Source: CAIWHR01 sp963823215 (GTDB lineage: Bacteria; Pseudomonadota; Gammaproteobacteria; Burkholderiales; Casimicrobiaceae). From it: 64,000 nt of DNA. Numbering within the stretch: position 1 is the first letter of the stretch; every line of letters begins with the position of its first letter. Shown here piece by piece: positions 26,885 through 36,110 of this stretch. The stretch lies in assembly GCA_963823215.1 (NCBI GenBank), contig CAWGKT010000008.1, positions 124,001-188,000 of the forward strand, read 5' to 3'. Both the position numbers and the translations under genes were made by a program. The notes beneath the pieces are model-generated. The model ran no database searches. It was not told where the DNA came from and saw nothing but the letters and a program-made list of their open reading frames with translations.

Positions 26885-28428
26885 CAGAGGTCCTGCCCGC
26901 TGTAGGAGAGGTTGAACGACTTGTTGATCAGCGGAAAGTCGGGAACGATGTTGCCGATCACCGCATGCTCGAGCACGGGCCAGTTCACCCACGAAGGGTC
27001 GTGCGGACGGCAGCGGCGGATGGTCCCGCCCGGCCCGCATTCGAGGGCTACCAGCACGGGTCCGCGCCAGCCTTCGACGTAACCCAGGCTCTTCTTGAAT
27101 GCCGGTGGCTCCGGGAGATCGACACCGGTGGGCCCATCGGGGAGCGCGTCGGCGATTGCGCGCAGCAGCCGCAGCGATTCCCGGATTTCGCCGAAGCGCA
27201 CCGCGACCCGCGCGAGCACGTCGCCTCCGTCCGCCGTGACCATGTGCGCGCCGAGCGCATCGTACGGCGGCGCCCGAAAATCACAGCGCAGGTCGCGCGC
27301 CTGCCCGCTCGCCCGGCCAGCGAGGCCGGTCAAGCCGAGTTGTGCCGCGAGCGCGGGCGACACGATGCCGCAGGCGCGGAAGCGATCCTGGAGGCCGTCG
27401 TGCTCGTCGTAGATGTCCTGCAGCGTGCGGACCTCGCGCTCCAGCATTTCGCATTCCGCGCGGATCGCGGCAGCGGCCTCGGGCAACACGTCGCGCGCGA
27501 CGCCGCCCGGCACGACGTAATCCATTGCGAGCCGATGGCCGAACAGCGCGGCGTTCGCGCGCAGGACCTGCTCCTTCAGGCGCGAGAACTGCGCGAGGCC
27601 GAACGCGAAACCGCCGTCGTTGCCGAGATAGCCGAGGTCGCCCAGGTGATTGGCGATGCGCTCGCGCTCGAGCGCGAGCGCGCGCAGCCAGAGGGCGCGC
27701 GGCGGCGGCATCGTGTCGGCGATCGCCTCCAGCGCCTGCGAGTAGGCCCACGCATAGGCAACCGTGCTGTCGCCCGAGACCCGGCCCGCCAGCCGGTGGC
27801 CGGTGAGCGCGGTCATCCCCTCGAATCGCTTCTCGATGCCCTTGTGCACGAATCCCAGGCGCTCCTCCAGCCGCAGCACCTTTTCCCCGACGACCTGGAA
27901 GCGGAAGTGGCCCGGCTCGATGATTCCCGCGTGGACCGGCCCGACGGGGATCTCGTGCACGCCGTCGCCCTCGACGCGGACGAAGGCGTACTCCTCCTGG
28001 CCGGGCTGCCAAGTCGGCAGAGTCTCGAAACCGCGGCGGAGCGGGTAGCGGTCGATGGGCCAGCTCGCCTGCCACGCCCACGGCCGCTGATCCTCGGCTT
28101 CCGACGCGATGCCGACGAGATCGAACGCCGCGCGTTGCATCCGGTTCGCGGCCGGGAACACGACGGCGAGATCGGGGTACGTCGAATCGCCGGTCGGCAG
28201 CGTGTGTTCGAACATGACGAGGCCGTCCGCGTCCTGCACCACGACGCTGAGCGTATAGCCGCGCTCGCGGTCGCTGTCGTCGCTCGCCCACAGCGCGACG
28301 AGATGCGCGCCCTGCTCCCAGGCGACGCGGCAGGATGACAGGAGGCCCATCGCATTGACCGGGCAGCGCCGCGCCGGCACGGGCGCGGGCAGCGCGGCGG
28401 TGGCGAATCCGAGTCGGGCGAGATCCAC
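26884..28428 (-). CDS. hyfG: HyfG/HycE-like (NuoC-NuoD fusion) large subunit lacking NiFe ligands
   Basis: 514-residue fusion of a NuoC-like N-terminal domain (to about residue 160) and a NuoD/large-hydrogenase domain (VHEIPVGPVHAGIIEPGHFRF, LEERLGFVHKGIEKRFEG). In true HycE the motifs RxCGxC and DPCxxC hold the NiFe centre. Here they read RVSGDS (near residue 215) and DPSWVN (near 476), so all four cysteines are replaced. This cannot be a NiFe hydrogenase. The pattern matches energy-converting hydrogenase-related (Ehr) complexes. It starts at GTG 28428, directly after an 80-bp repeat that separates it from hyfF. Confidence 0.9.
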   Translation of the reverse strand: MDLARLGFATAALPAPVPARRCPVNAMGLLSSCRVAWEQGAHLVALWASDDSDRERGYTLSVVVQDADGLVMFEHTLPTGDSTYPDLAVVFPAANRMQRAAFDLVGIASEAEDQRPWAWQASWPIDRYPLRRGFETLPTWQPGQEEYAFVRVEGDGVHEIPVGPVHAGIIEPGHFRFQVVGEKVLRLEERLGFVHKGIEKRFEGMTALTGHRLAGRVSGDSTVAYAWAYSQALEAIADTMPPPRALWLRALALERERIANHLGDLGYLGNDGGFAFGLAQFSRLKEQVLRANAALFGHRLAMDYVVPGGVARDVLPEAAAAIRAECEMLEREVRTLQDIYDEHDGLQDRFRACGIVSPALAAQLGLTGLAGRASGQARDLRCDFRAPPYDALGAHMVTADGGDVLARVAVRFGEIRESLRLLRAIADALPDGPTGVDLPEPPAFKKSLGYVEGWRGPVLVALECGPGGTIRRCRPHDPSWVNWPVLEHAVIGNIVPDFPLINKSFNLSYSGQDL

Positions 28429-28430
28429 GT

Positions 28431-28510
28431 CAGTGCGCGCACGGCCGCCCGAAGCGCACTGTGCGCCCCCGCGGGGGGCAGCGAACGCAGTGAGCGTGGG
28501 GGCTGTTCAT
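28431..28510 (-). repeat. 80-bp intercistronic repeat between hyfF and hyfG
   Basis: An exact 80-base unit filling the gap between the hyfF stop TAG and the hyfG GTG. On the minus strand it reads CCCCCACGCTCACTGCG, a CCCCCCGCGGGGG hairpin, then AGTGCGC..GCGCACTGA. Confidence 0.9.
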
Positions 28511-28511
28511 G

Positions 28512-29963
28512 CTAGCCGATAAGCCGCGCCGCCTGCCGGTACCAGTCGGCGAGGAATGGCGGGATCCAGAGCCCCAGCATCAGCACGAGGCCCAGATGGA
28601 TGTAAACCGGAATCATTGCCGGGCGCACCGGCAGCCGCTTCGCCGTCGTTTCGCCGAAGACCATCGGCTGCACCTTGGAGAAGACGGCGGCGAACGCGAG
28701 CCCGAGCGATGCGAGCAGGAACGGCGTCGCCCACGGCTGCTCGCCCATCGCGGTGACCAGGATCAGGAACTCGCTCGCGAAGACGCCGAATGGCGGCATG
28801 CCGAGGATCGCGAGGGTTCCGAGCACGAGCCCCCAGCCCAGCATCGGGCTCGACGTGATCAGGCCGCGGATCTCGGCCATCATCTGGGTGCCGGTCTTTT
28901 GCGCCGCGTGACCGACGGTGAAAAATATCGCGGATTTGGTCAGCGAATGGACGGTCATGTGCAGCAGCGCCGCGAAGTTGGCCACGGGGCCGCCCATGCC
29001 GAATGCGAACGTGATGATGCCCATGTGCTCGACCGACGAATACGCGAACAGGCGCTTGACGTCCTTCTGTCGCGACAGCAACAGTGCCGCGACGACGACG
29101 GACAGCAGGCCGAAGCCCATCATCAGCTCGCGGGCGAAGGACGTGTGCAGCGAGCCCTCGACCAGCACCTTGCAGCGGACAACGGCGTAGAGCGCGACGT
29201 TGAGCAGCAGCCCGGAGAGCACCGCCGACACCGGTGTGGGCCCCTCGGCATGGGCGTCGGGCAGCCAGTTGTGCAGCGGCACGAGGCCGACCTTGGTTCC
29301 GTATCCGACCAGCAGGAACACGAAGGCGATCGACAGAACGGTCGGCTCGAGCTGGCCCTTGACGTGGTCGAGCTCGGTCCACAGCAGCGCGCCGCCGCCC
29401 GCCCCCAGCACCTTCTCGGCCGCGAAGTAGAGCAGGATCGTGCCGAACAGCGCCTGGGCAATGCCAACGCCGCAGAGAATGAAGTACTTCCACGCGGCCT
29501 CCAGGCTCGCCGGGGTTCGGTAGAGCGAGACCAGCAGCACGGTCGTGAGCGTTGCCGCCTCCATGGCCACCCAGAGGATGCCCATGTTGTTAGTCAGCAG
29601 CGCGACCAGCATCGTGCCGTTGAAGAGCTGGTACATGCTGTGGTAGAGGCGGAGCCTGCCCGCAGTGAGGCGCCCGTGCTCCTGCTCGATCCGCATGTAC
29701 GGGCGCGAAAAGATCGCCGTGGTGAATCCGACGAAGGCGGTGAGCGCCACCAGGAAGACATTGAAGGGGTCGACGAAGAACTGTCGGTCGAGGACGAGCA
29801 GCGGCCCGTCGACGATCACGCGCACGGTCAGCGCGACGGCGGCAGCGAACGTGAGGAAACTGACGGCGACATTGACCGCCGGCGCCTCCCGCCGCTCGCC
29901 GACGAGGGCGAGCACCGCCGCGCCGGCGAGCGGAAAGCCGAGGACGGCGAGGATCTCGATCAC
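28512..29963 (-). CDS. hyfF: Hydrogenase-4 subunit F-like (NuoN/Mrp antiporter family)
   Basis: 483-residue polytopic subunit of the Mrp-antiporter type with about 14 helices. Conserved pieces: YHSMYQLFNGTMLVALLTNNMGILWVAMEAATL (conserved Glu in helix 5), GYGTKVGLVPLHNWLPDAHAEGPTPVSAVLSG (functional Lys in helix 7), and FAYSSVEHMGIITFAFG. These residues line the proton channels in complex I. Expected to pump protons or Na+ in the Ehr-type complex. It lies 104 bases after hyfE. Confidence 0.92.
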   Translation of the reverse strand: MIEILAVLGFPLAGAAVLALVGERREAPAVNVAVSFLTFAAAVALTVRVIVDGPLLVLDRQFFVDPFNVFLVALTAFVGFTTAIFSRPYMRIEQEHGRLTAGRLRLYHSMYQLFNGTMLVALLTNNMGILWVAMEAATLTTVLLVSLYRTPASLEAAWKYFILCGVGIAQALFGTILLYFAAEKVLGAGGGALLWTELDHVKGQLEPTVLSIAFVFLLVGYGTKVGLVPLHNWLPDAHAEGPTPVSAVLSGLLLNVALYAVVRCKVLVEGSLHTSFARELMMGFGLLSVVVAALLLSRQKDVKRLFAYSSVEHMGIITFAFGMGGPVANFAALLHMTVHSLTKSAIFFTVGHAAQKTGTQMMAEIRGLITSSPMLGWGLVLGTLAILGMPPFGVFASEFLILVTAMGEQPWATPFLLASLGLAFAAVFSKVQPMVFGETTAKRLPVRPAMIPVYIHLGLVLMLGLWIPPFLADWYRQAARLIG

Positions 29964-30067
29964 CTACGCGCCTTCCCTGTGCCGGCAGTCCATGACGAGG
30001 GGTTGCGGGTCGGGCGCACTCGGTCGCGCGGCGACGCGCCCTTCGGGCCTGGCGTTGCCCGCCGCGC
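29964..30067 (-). other. 104-bp spacer between hyfE and hyfF, possible diverged repeat
   Basis: Contains GCGCGCCC and CGAAGGGCGCG-type inverted pairs similar to the second hairpin of the 80-bp repeat (AGCGCCCTTCGGGCGG), but the first half does not match. Listed as a possible degenerate member only. Confidence 0.35.
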
Positions 30068-30736
30068 TCACTCGCCCTCCCTCAGTTTTTCGAGGTGCTT
30101 CAAGTCGAGGCTGTCGAACTGCTCGCGGATCTGGAAGAAGAAGACGCCCAGGATCAGCATGCCGACGAGCACGTCGAGCGCGATGCCGAGCTCGACGACC
30201 ATCGGCATGCCGTAGGTGGCGCTGGTGGCTGCGAAGAAGAGGCCGTTCTCCATCGCCAGGAAGCCGATCACCTGCGGCAGCGCCTTGCGGCGCGTGATCA
30301 TCATCAGGAAGGACAGCATCACACTCGCCATCGCGATGCCGAGCGTCGCGCGCGTGACGGTGCTCGCGAGTTGCGAGATCGGATAGGCGAGGTTGAAGGA
30401 GAAGACGACCAGCACGATGCCGATCAGCATCGTCGTCGGGATGTTGATGAGACCCTCGATGTCCCACTTCACGTCGAGTTTGCGGATCAATCGGTGCAGC
30501 AGCCACGGCAGGAGCACCACCTTCAGCGCCAGGGTCAGGCCCGCGGAGGCGTAGAGATGCCCCTGGCCCGTACCGTACGCCACGATTGCCGTCGAGACGC
30601 CGAGAGCCAGTCCCTGCGCAGCGAACAGATTGACGAGCGAGAGCACCCGCCGCTGCGTCAGCATCGCGAATGCCAGCAGCAGCAAGATTGCCGCCAGCAG
30701 GTTGATGAACTGTGCGTAGAGCGGAGGTACGGCCAT
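30068..30736 (-). CDS. hyfE: Hydrogenase-4 component E-like membrane protein
   Basis: 222-residue membrane protein with six or seven helices, starting AVPPLYAQFINLLAAILLLLAFAML and containing SLVNLFAAQGLALGVSTAIVAY, KVVLLPWLLHRLI and GFLAMENGLFFAATSATYGMPMVVELGIALDVLVGMLI, the last being the NuoK-like part with its conserved Glu residues. HyfE corresponds to a fused NuoJ/NuoK-type module. Start at ATG 30736, which excludes a longer unrelated upstream frame. It follows hyfC by 13 bases. Confidence 0.92.
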   Translation of the reverse strand: MAVPPLYAQFINLLAAILLLLAFAMLTQRRVLSLVNLFAAQGLALGVSTAIVAYGTGQGHLYASAGLTLALKVVLLPWLLHRLIRKLDVKWDIEGLINIPTTMLIGIVLVVFSFNLAYPISQLASTVTRATLGIAMASVMLSFLMMITRRKALPQVIGFLAMENGLFFAATSATYGMPMVVELGIALDVLVGMLILGVFFFQIREQFDSLDLKHLEKLREGE

Positions 30737-30749
30737 CGCGGGACCGGGG

Positions 30750-31700
30750 CTAGCTGCCGAGCATCTGGTTGACGAGCATCGCCAGCACCGCCAGCAGGAA
30801 CGCGGTGCCGAGGAACTCCGGGGCGCGGAAGATCCGCATCTTCGCCGACAGCGTCTCGATGAGCGCGAGCAGGAACCCGCCAAGTGCCAGCTTGGCAACG
30901 AGCGCGGGGGCGGCGCCGAGGATCGCGAGCCAGCCGCCGCCGGCGGCGGCGATGCCGTACGGGAAAAAGAGGGCGATGCCGATGCACGAATAGTTGAAGA
31001 GCTTGAGCGCCGAGGCCCATTCGATCAGCGCGAGATGCCGGGCCGAGTATTCGAGCACCATCGCCTCGTGGATCATCGTCAGCTCGAGGTGGGTGGCGGG
31101 ATTGTCGATTGGGATACGGGCGTTCTCCGCGAGCGAGACCATCGTGAACGCGACGCCGGCGAACGCGAGGCTGGGATAGATCGCGAGCTCGCGTTGCGCG
31201 AGCGTGTCGACGATGGTCGGCAACGACGTGGAGCCGGAGATCAGCGACGCCGTGAACAGCACCATCAGCAACGCCGGCTCGGCCAGGAAGCCGACCAGCA
31301 TCTCGCGCCGCGCGCCCAGCGAGCCGAAGGCGGTGCCGATGTCCATTGCCGCCAGCGCGATGAACACGCGGGCGAGCGCGAACAGACCGACCAGCGCGAT
31401 GGCGTCGGCGGCGAGCGCGAACGGAAGGTCGGTGGCGAGCGACGGGACGATCGCCGCGGCGCAGCACATCGCCGCGAACACGATGTACGGCGTCATCCGG
31501 AAAATGGGCGACGCGCTCTCGGCGACGACCGCGTCCTTCACGAACAGCTTGCGGATCGTGAAATACGGAAGCATCAGCGACGGCGCGCTCCGGTTCGAGA
31601 GCCACGCCCGGCACTGGTTGATCCAGCCGACCAGCAGCGGCGCCAGCGCCAGCGCGATGGCGAGCTGCAGCAGCTGGGAAGCGAGGGTGGTGGCGGTCAT
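30750..31700 (-). CDS. hyfC: Hydrogenase-4 component C-like (NuoH family) membrane subunit
   Basis: 316-residue NuoH/HycD homologue. It begins LLQLAIALALAPLLVGWINQCRAWL and includes RMTPYIVFAAM, the conserved loop ENARIPIDNPATHLELTMIHEAMVLEYS (quinone-site/E-channel acidic residues) and FRAPEFLGTAFLLAVLAML. It connects the hydrophilic arm to the pump modules. The 90-base reversed-type repeat occupies the space between hyfB and this start. Confidence 0.92.
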   Translation of the reverse strand: MTATTLASQLLQLAIALALAPLLVGWINQCRAWLSNRSAPSLMLPYFTIRKLFVKDAVVAESASPIFRMTPYIVFAAMCCAAAIVPSLATDLPFALAADAIALVGLFALARVFIALAAMDIGTAFGSLGARREMLVGFLAEPALLMVLFTASLISGSTSLPTIVDTLAQRELAIYPSLAFAGVAFTMVSLAENARIPIDNPATHLELTMIHEAMVLEYSARHLALIEWASALKLFNYSCIGIALFFPYGIAAAGGGWLAILGAAPALVAKLALGGFLLALIETLSAKMRIFRAPEFLGTAFLLAVLAMLVNQMLGS

Positions 31701-31790
31701 TGGTGTGCCCCCACGCTTGCGGCTGGCGCCGCTGCGCTGCCCCCCGCGGGGGAGCAATTCGCGCCTTGGGACGGCCCGGCGGCGCTCATG
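31701..31790 (+). repeat. Intercistronic repeat (reversed relative to the genes) between hyfB and hyfC
   Basis: 90-base variant: GCCCCCACGC..GCGCTGCCCCCCGCGGGGG..GCGCCTTGGGACGGCCCGGCGGCGCTCATG. It is oriented opposite to the hyf genes. It shares its CTTGGGxCGGCCCGGCGG half with the repeat at 55303. Confidence 0.8.
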
Positions 31791-31805
31791 GGTGCGTTCC
31801 CGCGG

Positions 31806-33809
31806 TCATCGGACGAAGAACAGCAGTGCCAGCAGCGTGCAGAAGCTGTAGGTGAGGTAGACGGAGATCCGGCCCTGCTGGATCAGGCCGGCGATCCGGC
31901 CCAGGAAATCCGCGCCTCTCGCGATCCGGAGGTAGAGCCAGCTCCAGAAGTGATCGTCGACCTTGACCGAATAACGCGGCGCCGCATCGAACGGCGACGG
32001 CAGATGGCGCTCCATCCGGAAGAACGGCTCGAAGATCTGGCGTATGGGCTGGCCGAAGCCCTCCGCGGTGTCCTGCATCCGCGGCGTCTGCAGCGCAAAG
32101 CCGCAGTCCCACGGCGGCGCGCGGCGAACGCGCCCGTGGTAGAGCCGGTGGACGACCTGAATCGTCAGCAGCACCGCACCGACGATCACCGCCAGGACGA
32201 TGAGCGGGCTGTAGCTCGACCGGTCCGCATTGATCGGGGCGAGCAGCAGCCAGTGGTCGGCGATCTGGTGCGTGGCCTTCGAGCCGATCAGCAGGACGTT
32301 GACGGGGTCGATGAGTGCGATCACGTTGACCGGAAGAACACCGAGCAGGACGCACCACGCTGCGAGCCAGACGAGCGCCGCGCGCTCGAACCGGCCCGCA
32401 TCCTTCGCGTAGGCGAGGTTTGCTTCGCGCGGCCGGCCGAGGAAGATGATGCCGTAGAACTTGACCATCACGTAGGCCGCCAGCGCCGCCGACAGCACGA
32501 GCGCGGCCGCGGCCAGCGGCACCAGCATGTTGACGAATGACTGCGGCAGGCTCGGCGTGAACAGGAAGGCCTGCAGCAGCAGCCATTCCGAGACGAAGCC
32601 ATTGAGCGGAGGAATCCCCGCGGCGGCCAGCACGCCGACGAGCGCGAGCCATGCCACCCACGGCATCCGATGGATGAGGCCGCCGAGCTTGCCCAGGCTC
32701 CGCTCCTTCGTCGCGTGCAGCACCGAGCCGGTAGCGAGGAACAGCAGGCTCTTGAAGAACGCGTGATTGAGGCAGTGGTAGATCACGGCGGTAAGCGTGA
32801 CCGCGGCGAGCAGGGTATTGCCGTACGCCTTGAACAGGATCGCCAGGCCTATGCCCGCGACGATGATGCCGATGTTCTCGATCGATGAATACGCGAGCAG
32901 GCGCTTCATGTCCGATTGCACCGCGGCGAAGACGACGCCGAACAGCGCGGTCGCGAGTCCGAGGGCGAGCGCGACCACGCCCCACCACCAGAGCTGGGTA
33001 TGGAGGAGATCGAACGTCACGCGCAGCAAGCCGTAGATCGCTGTCTTCAGCATCACCCCGCTCATCAGCGCCGAGACCGGCGACGGGGCCGCCGGGTGCG
33101 CCTCCGGCAGCCAGATGTGCAGCGGCAGCAGGCCCGCCTTGGCGCCGAAACCCGCGAGTGCCAGAAAGAAAGCCGCCGTGGGCCATCCTCCACCCAGCGC
33201 GATGGAACGCATCGAGCCAAAGGTGTAGTCGCCGCTGCCACCCTGCAGCACGCCGAAGCACAAGAGGATGGCGATCGCACCGACGTGCGCGATCAGCAGG
33301 TACAGGAAGCCGGCGCGGCGAATCTCCGGTATGCGGTGCTCGGTGGTGACGAGGAAGAACGATGCCAGCGCCATCGTTTCCCATGCCACCATGAACACGT
33401 ACGCGTCATCGGCGACCAGGACCAGCGCCATCGCCGCGAGGAACGCGTGGTACTGGAAGCAGATGATGCCAGGCGCGGTGCCCTCGCTCGTGCGGAAATA
33501 ACCGGCGGAGAACACGGAGATGGCCACGGAAGCGCCACCCAGCAGCAGCAGAAAGACCGCGGACAGGGCGTCCAGGCGCAGGTGGAACGGCAGATCCGGC
33601 AGGCCGAGCGGCAACACCATCGTCGCCGGTGGCGCGTCGATGGCGTATCCGGCCACGATGGCCAGCGCCAGCGCCACGGCGGCGCCCACCGGAAACAGCG
33701 CGCGACTGATGAAGCGAAGATCCCGCGGGCGCACCAGGCCCAGTGCGCCAATGGCAAGCCAGGCCACGATCGCGGCGATGACAAGGGACAGCGGCGTAAC
33801 GGTCATCAC
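31806..33809 (-). CDS. hyfB: Hydrogenase-4 subunit B-like (NuoL/Mrp antiporter family)
   Basis: 667-residue polytopic subunit. Conserved antiporter features: MVAWETMALASFFLVTTEHR (helix 5 Glu), GFGAKAGLLPLHIWLPEAHPAAPSPVSALMSG (helix 7 Lys), LLAYSSIENIGII, and NHAFFKSLLFLATGSVLHA. A C-terminal extension (WDCGFALQTPRMQDTAEGFGQPIRQIF) is typical of HyfB. First gene of the hyfBCEFGI order. Start at ATG 33809 or 33806. It lies only 52 bases after metG on the same strand with no terminator in between. No hyfA, hyfD, hyfH or formate dehydrogenase gene is present in the window. Confidence 0.92.
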   Translation of the reverse strand: MMTVTPLSLVIAAIVAWLAIGALGLVRPRDLRFISRALFPVGAAVALALAIVAGYAIDAPPATMVLPLGLPDLPFHLRLDALSAVFLLLLGGASVAISVFSAGYFRTSEGTAPGIICFQYHAFLAAMALVLVADDAYVFMVAWETMALASFFLVTTEHRIPEIRRAGFLYLLIAHVGAIAILLCFGVLQGGSGDYTFGSMRSIALGGGWPTAAFFLALAGFGAKAGLLPLHIWLPEAHPAAPSPVSALMSGVMLKTAIYGLLRVTFDLLHTQLWWWGVVALALGLATALFGVVFAAVQSDMKRLLAYSSIENIGIIVAGIGLAILFKAYGNTLLAAVTLTAVIYHCLNHAFFKSLLFLATGSVLHATKERSLGKLGGLIHRMPWVAWLALVGVLAAAGIPPLNGFVSEWLLLQAFLFTPSLPQSFVNMLVPLAAAALVLSAALAAYVMVKFYGIIFLGRPREANLAYAKDAGRFERAALVWLAAWCVLLGVLPVNVIALIDPVNVLLIGSKATHQIADHWLLLAPINADRSSYSPLIVLAVIVGAVLLTIQVVHRLYHGRVRRAPPWDCGFALQTPRMQDTAEGFGQPIRQIFEPFFRMERHLPSPFDAAPRYSVKVDDHFWSWLYLRIARGADFLGRIAGLIQQGRISVYLTYSFCTLLALLFFVR

Positions 33810-33861
33810 GGCGCGCGCGCGTCAGCGTCCGCGCGGCGGGCGAGGGGCCATGCGTTCGCGG

Positions 33862-35973
33862 TCACTTGACTCGCATTCCGGGCTGCGCGCCGGCATCGGG
33901 TGAGAGCAGGAAGACACCGGGACCGTCGCCGGACGCCGCGAGCACCATGCCCTCGGACACGCCGAATTTCATCCTGCGCGGCGCGAGGTTCGCGACCATG
34001 GGCGTCAACCGCCCGATCAGCTCCTCGGGGAGATAGGCGGACTTGATGCCCGCGAATACCGTGCGGTAGCGGCCTTCGCCGACGTCGAGGGTCAGCTTCA
34101 GTAGCTTGTCGGCGCCCTCGACGCGCTCCGCATGGACGATCTTTGCGATGCGCAGGTCGATCCTGGCGAAGTCGTCAACGGCAATCGTGTCGGCCGCGAG
34201 TGCCGCGTTGGCGGCGGCGGGTCGTGGCGCCGGCTCGGTGGCTGTTGCCGCGCCTTCGATCAGCGCGTCGATCTGTTTGGGATCGACGCGACGCATGAGG
34301 TGCGCGTACGCCGAAAGCTGTTCCGGCAACCGCCCCGCCTGCCCGGGCTTTGCCGCCAGATCAGCCCATACGAGATCGGATGTGCCGAGCCACTTCTCGA
34401 CGTCTTGCGCGAGGCGCGGGAGGACCGGTTTCAGGAGGATCGTCATGCGGAAGAACGCCGCGATGCAATCGCTGCAGACGCGATGCAGTTCCGCGTGCCG
34501 GGAGGTGTCCTTGGCCAGTTCCCAGGGCTTCTGCGCGTCGAAGTGCTCGTTGATCTTGTCGGCATATCCCATCACCAGTCGGAGCGCACGGCCGAACTCG
34601 CGCTTCTCGTACGCTTCCGCGACCTCGTCCGCCATCTCGGCGACGTCGGTGACCGCGATTGCCGCCTCGCGAGCGGAAACGGCCGGCGGCAGCAGCTTGC
34701 CGCCGAAGTGCCTGGTGAGAAAGGGCGCCGCACGGCTTGCGATGTTGACGTACTTGCCGATGAGGTCGCTGTTGACGCGGGCGATGAAATCATCGGGATT
34801 GAAGTCGATGTCCTCGACCTTCGCGTTGAGCTTGGCGGCGATGTAATAGCGCAGCCACTCGGGATTGAGGCCGAGGTCGAGATAGACCTCGGGGCTGACG
34901 CCGGTGCCACGCGACTTCGACATCTTCTCGCCGGAGGCTGTCAGGAAGCCGTGGACGAACACGTTGTCCGGCACCTTGTACGGCGCCCCGGCGAACTTCA
35001 ACATCGCGGGCCAGAACAGCGTGTGGAAATAGACGATGTCCTTGCCGATGAAGTGGTACTGGTCGACGTCGGGGCTCTGCAGGAACGCCACGAAATCGAT
35101 GCCGCGCTTCGCCAGGTGCGCCTTGAGGCTCGCGAGATAACCGATGGGGGCGTCGAGCCAGACGTAGAAATACTTGCCCGGCGCGTCGGGAATTGAAATG
35201 CCGAAGTACGGCGCATCGCGCGAGATGTCCCAGTCGGCCAGCCCCTTGCCACCCTCGGCCGCGCCGACGCCCAGCCATTCGAGCGCCTTGTTCGCCACTT
35301 CGGGCTGCAGGCGTCCCGGCTGCTGGGTCCATTCCTTCAGGAACGCGACGCAGGCGGGGTCGGAGAGCCGGAAGAAGAAGTGATCCGACGTCTTGCGCAC
35401 GGGCGTCGCGCCGGAAACCGTCGAGTACGGATTCCTGAGGTCGGTCGGCGAGTTGAAGGCGCCGCAGGATTCGCAGGCATCGCCGTACTGGTCCTTCGCC
35501 CCGCATTTCGGGCATTCGCCCTTGATGTAGCGGTCCGGCAGGAAGATCGCCTTCACCGGGTCGTAGAATTGCTCGACCGGCCCGGTCGCGATCAGCGAGG
35601 GCGCGCGATCGCGCAGCCGGCGGTAGATGTCCTGCGACAGCTCGACGTTCTCGGGCGAGTCGGTCGAATGCCAGTGGTCGAAGCTGATGTGGAAGCCGTC
35701 CAGATGCTTCGGGCGCGTCGCGGCGATTTTCGCGACCAGCGCCTGCGGCGTGATCCCCTCGGCGTCCGCGCGCAGCATGATCGGCGCACCGTGCGTGTCG
35801 TCGGCGCAGACGAAGTGAACCTCGTGGCCTCGCATCCGCTGGAAGCGGACCCAGATGTCGGCCTGGATGTACTCCATGATGTGGCCGATGTGGAACGGCG
35901 CGTTCGTGTAGGGCAGCGCCGTCGTGACAAAAAGGCGCCGGCGGCCGGACGACGCGGCGGGGATTGCGGACAT
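33862..35973 (-). CDS. metG: Methionyl-tRNA synthetase
   Basis: 703-residue MetRS. HIGH motif FHIGHIMEYIQ (near residue 27), zinc knuckles CPKCGAKDQYGDACESCGA (near 153), KMSKSRGTG (near 348), and a C-terminal OB-fold tRNA-binding domain (VDDFARIDLRIAKIVHAERV onward, about residue 600 to the end). It charges initiator and elongator Met tRNAs. Start at ATG 35973; on the minus strand a TAGAAT -10-like element lies about 35 bases upstream. Divergent from apbC, a conserved pairing. Confidence 0.97.
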   Translation of the reverse strand: MSAIPAASSGRRRLFVTTALPYTNAPFHIGHIMEYIQADIWVRFQRMRGHEVHFVCADDTHGAPIMLRADAEGITPQALVAKIAATRPKHLDGFHISFDHWHSTDSPENVELSQDIYRRLRDRAPSLIATGPVEQFYDPVKAIFLPDRYIKGECPKCGAKDQYGDACESCGAFNSPTDLRNPYSTVSGATPVRKTSDHFFFRLSDPACVAFLKEWTQQPGRLQPEVANKALEWLGVGAAEGGKGLADWDISRDAPYFGISIPDAPGKYFYVWLDAPIGYLASLKAHLAKRGIDFVAFLQSPDVDQYHFIGKDIVYFHTLFWPAMLKFAGAPYKVPDNVFVHGFLTASGEKMSKSRGTGVSPEVYLDLGLNPEWLRYYIAAKLNAKVEDIDFNPDDFIARVNSDLIGKYVNIASRAAPFLTRHFGGKLLPPAVSAREAAIAVTDVAEMADEVAEAYEKREFGRALRLVMGYADKINEHFDAQKPWELAKDTSRHAELHRVCSDCIAAFFRMTILLKPVLPRLAQDVEKWLGTSDLVWADLAAKPGQAGRLPEQLSAYAHLMRRVDPKQIDALIEGAATATEPAPRPAAANAALAADTIAVDDFARIDLRIAKIVHAERVEGADKLLKLTLDVGEGRYRTVFAGIKSAYLPEELIGRLTPMVANLAPRRMKFGVSEGMVLAASGDGPGVFLLSPDAGAQPGMRVK

Positions 35974-36110
35974 CGGGGAAGACCTTGCGCTTGGCAGGGG
36001 AAACGGAGATTCTAGCAAAGGACCCGCGCCACGAATATCGAAAGCGGCCGTTTTTCGCTAATATCGAATACTTTTCACCGATACTCATCCATATTTCAAC
36101 GGAGCACCCG

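Noticed and set aside
28509..30215. 568-codon plus-strand frame opposite hyfF
   Set aside because: Shadow of a confidently identified membrane subunit; it is extremely rich in Arg, Glu, Asp and His, as expected for the reverse of hydrophobic codons.
26342..33809. A functional hydrogenase-4 or formate hydrogenlyase
   Set aside because: The large subunit lacks all four NiFe-ligand cysteines, and no formate dehydrogenase, ferredoxin subunits or maturation genes are present.
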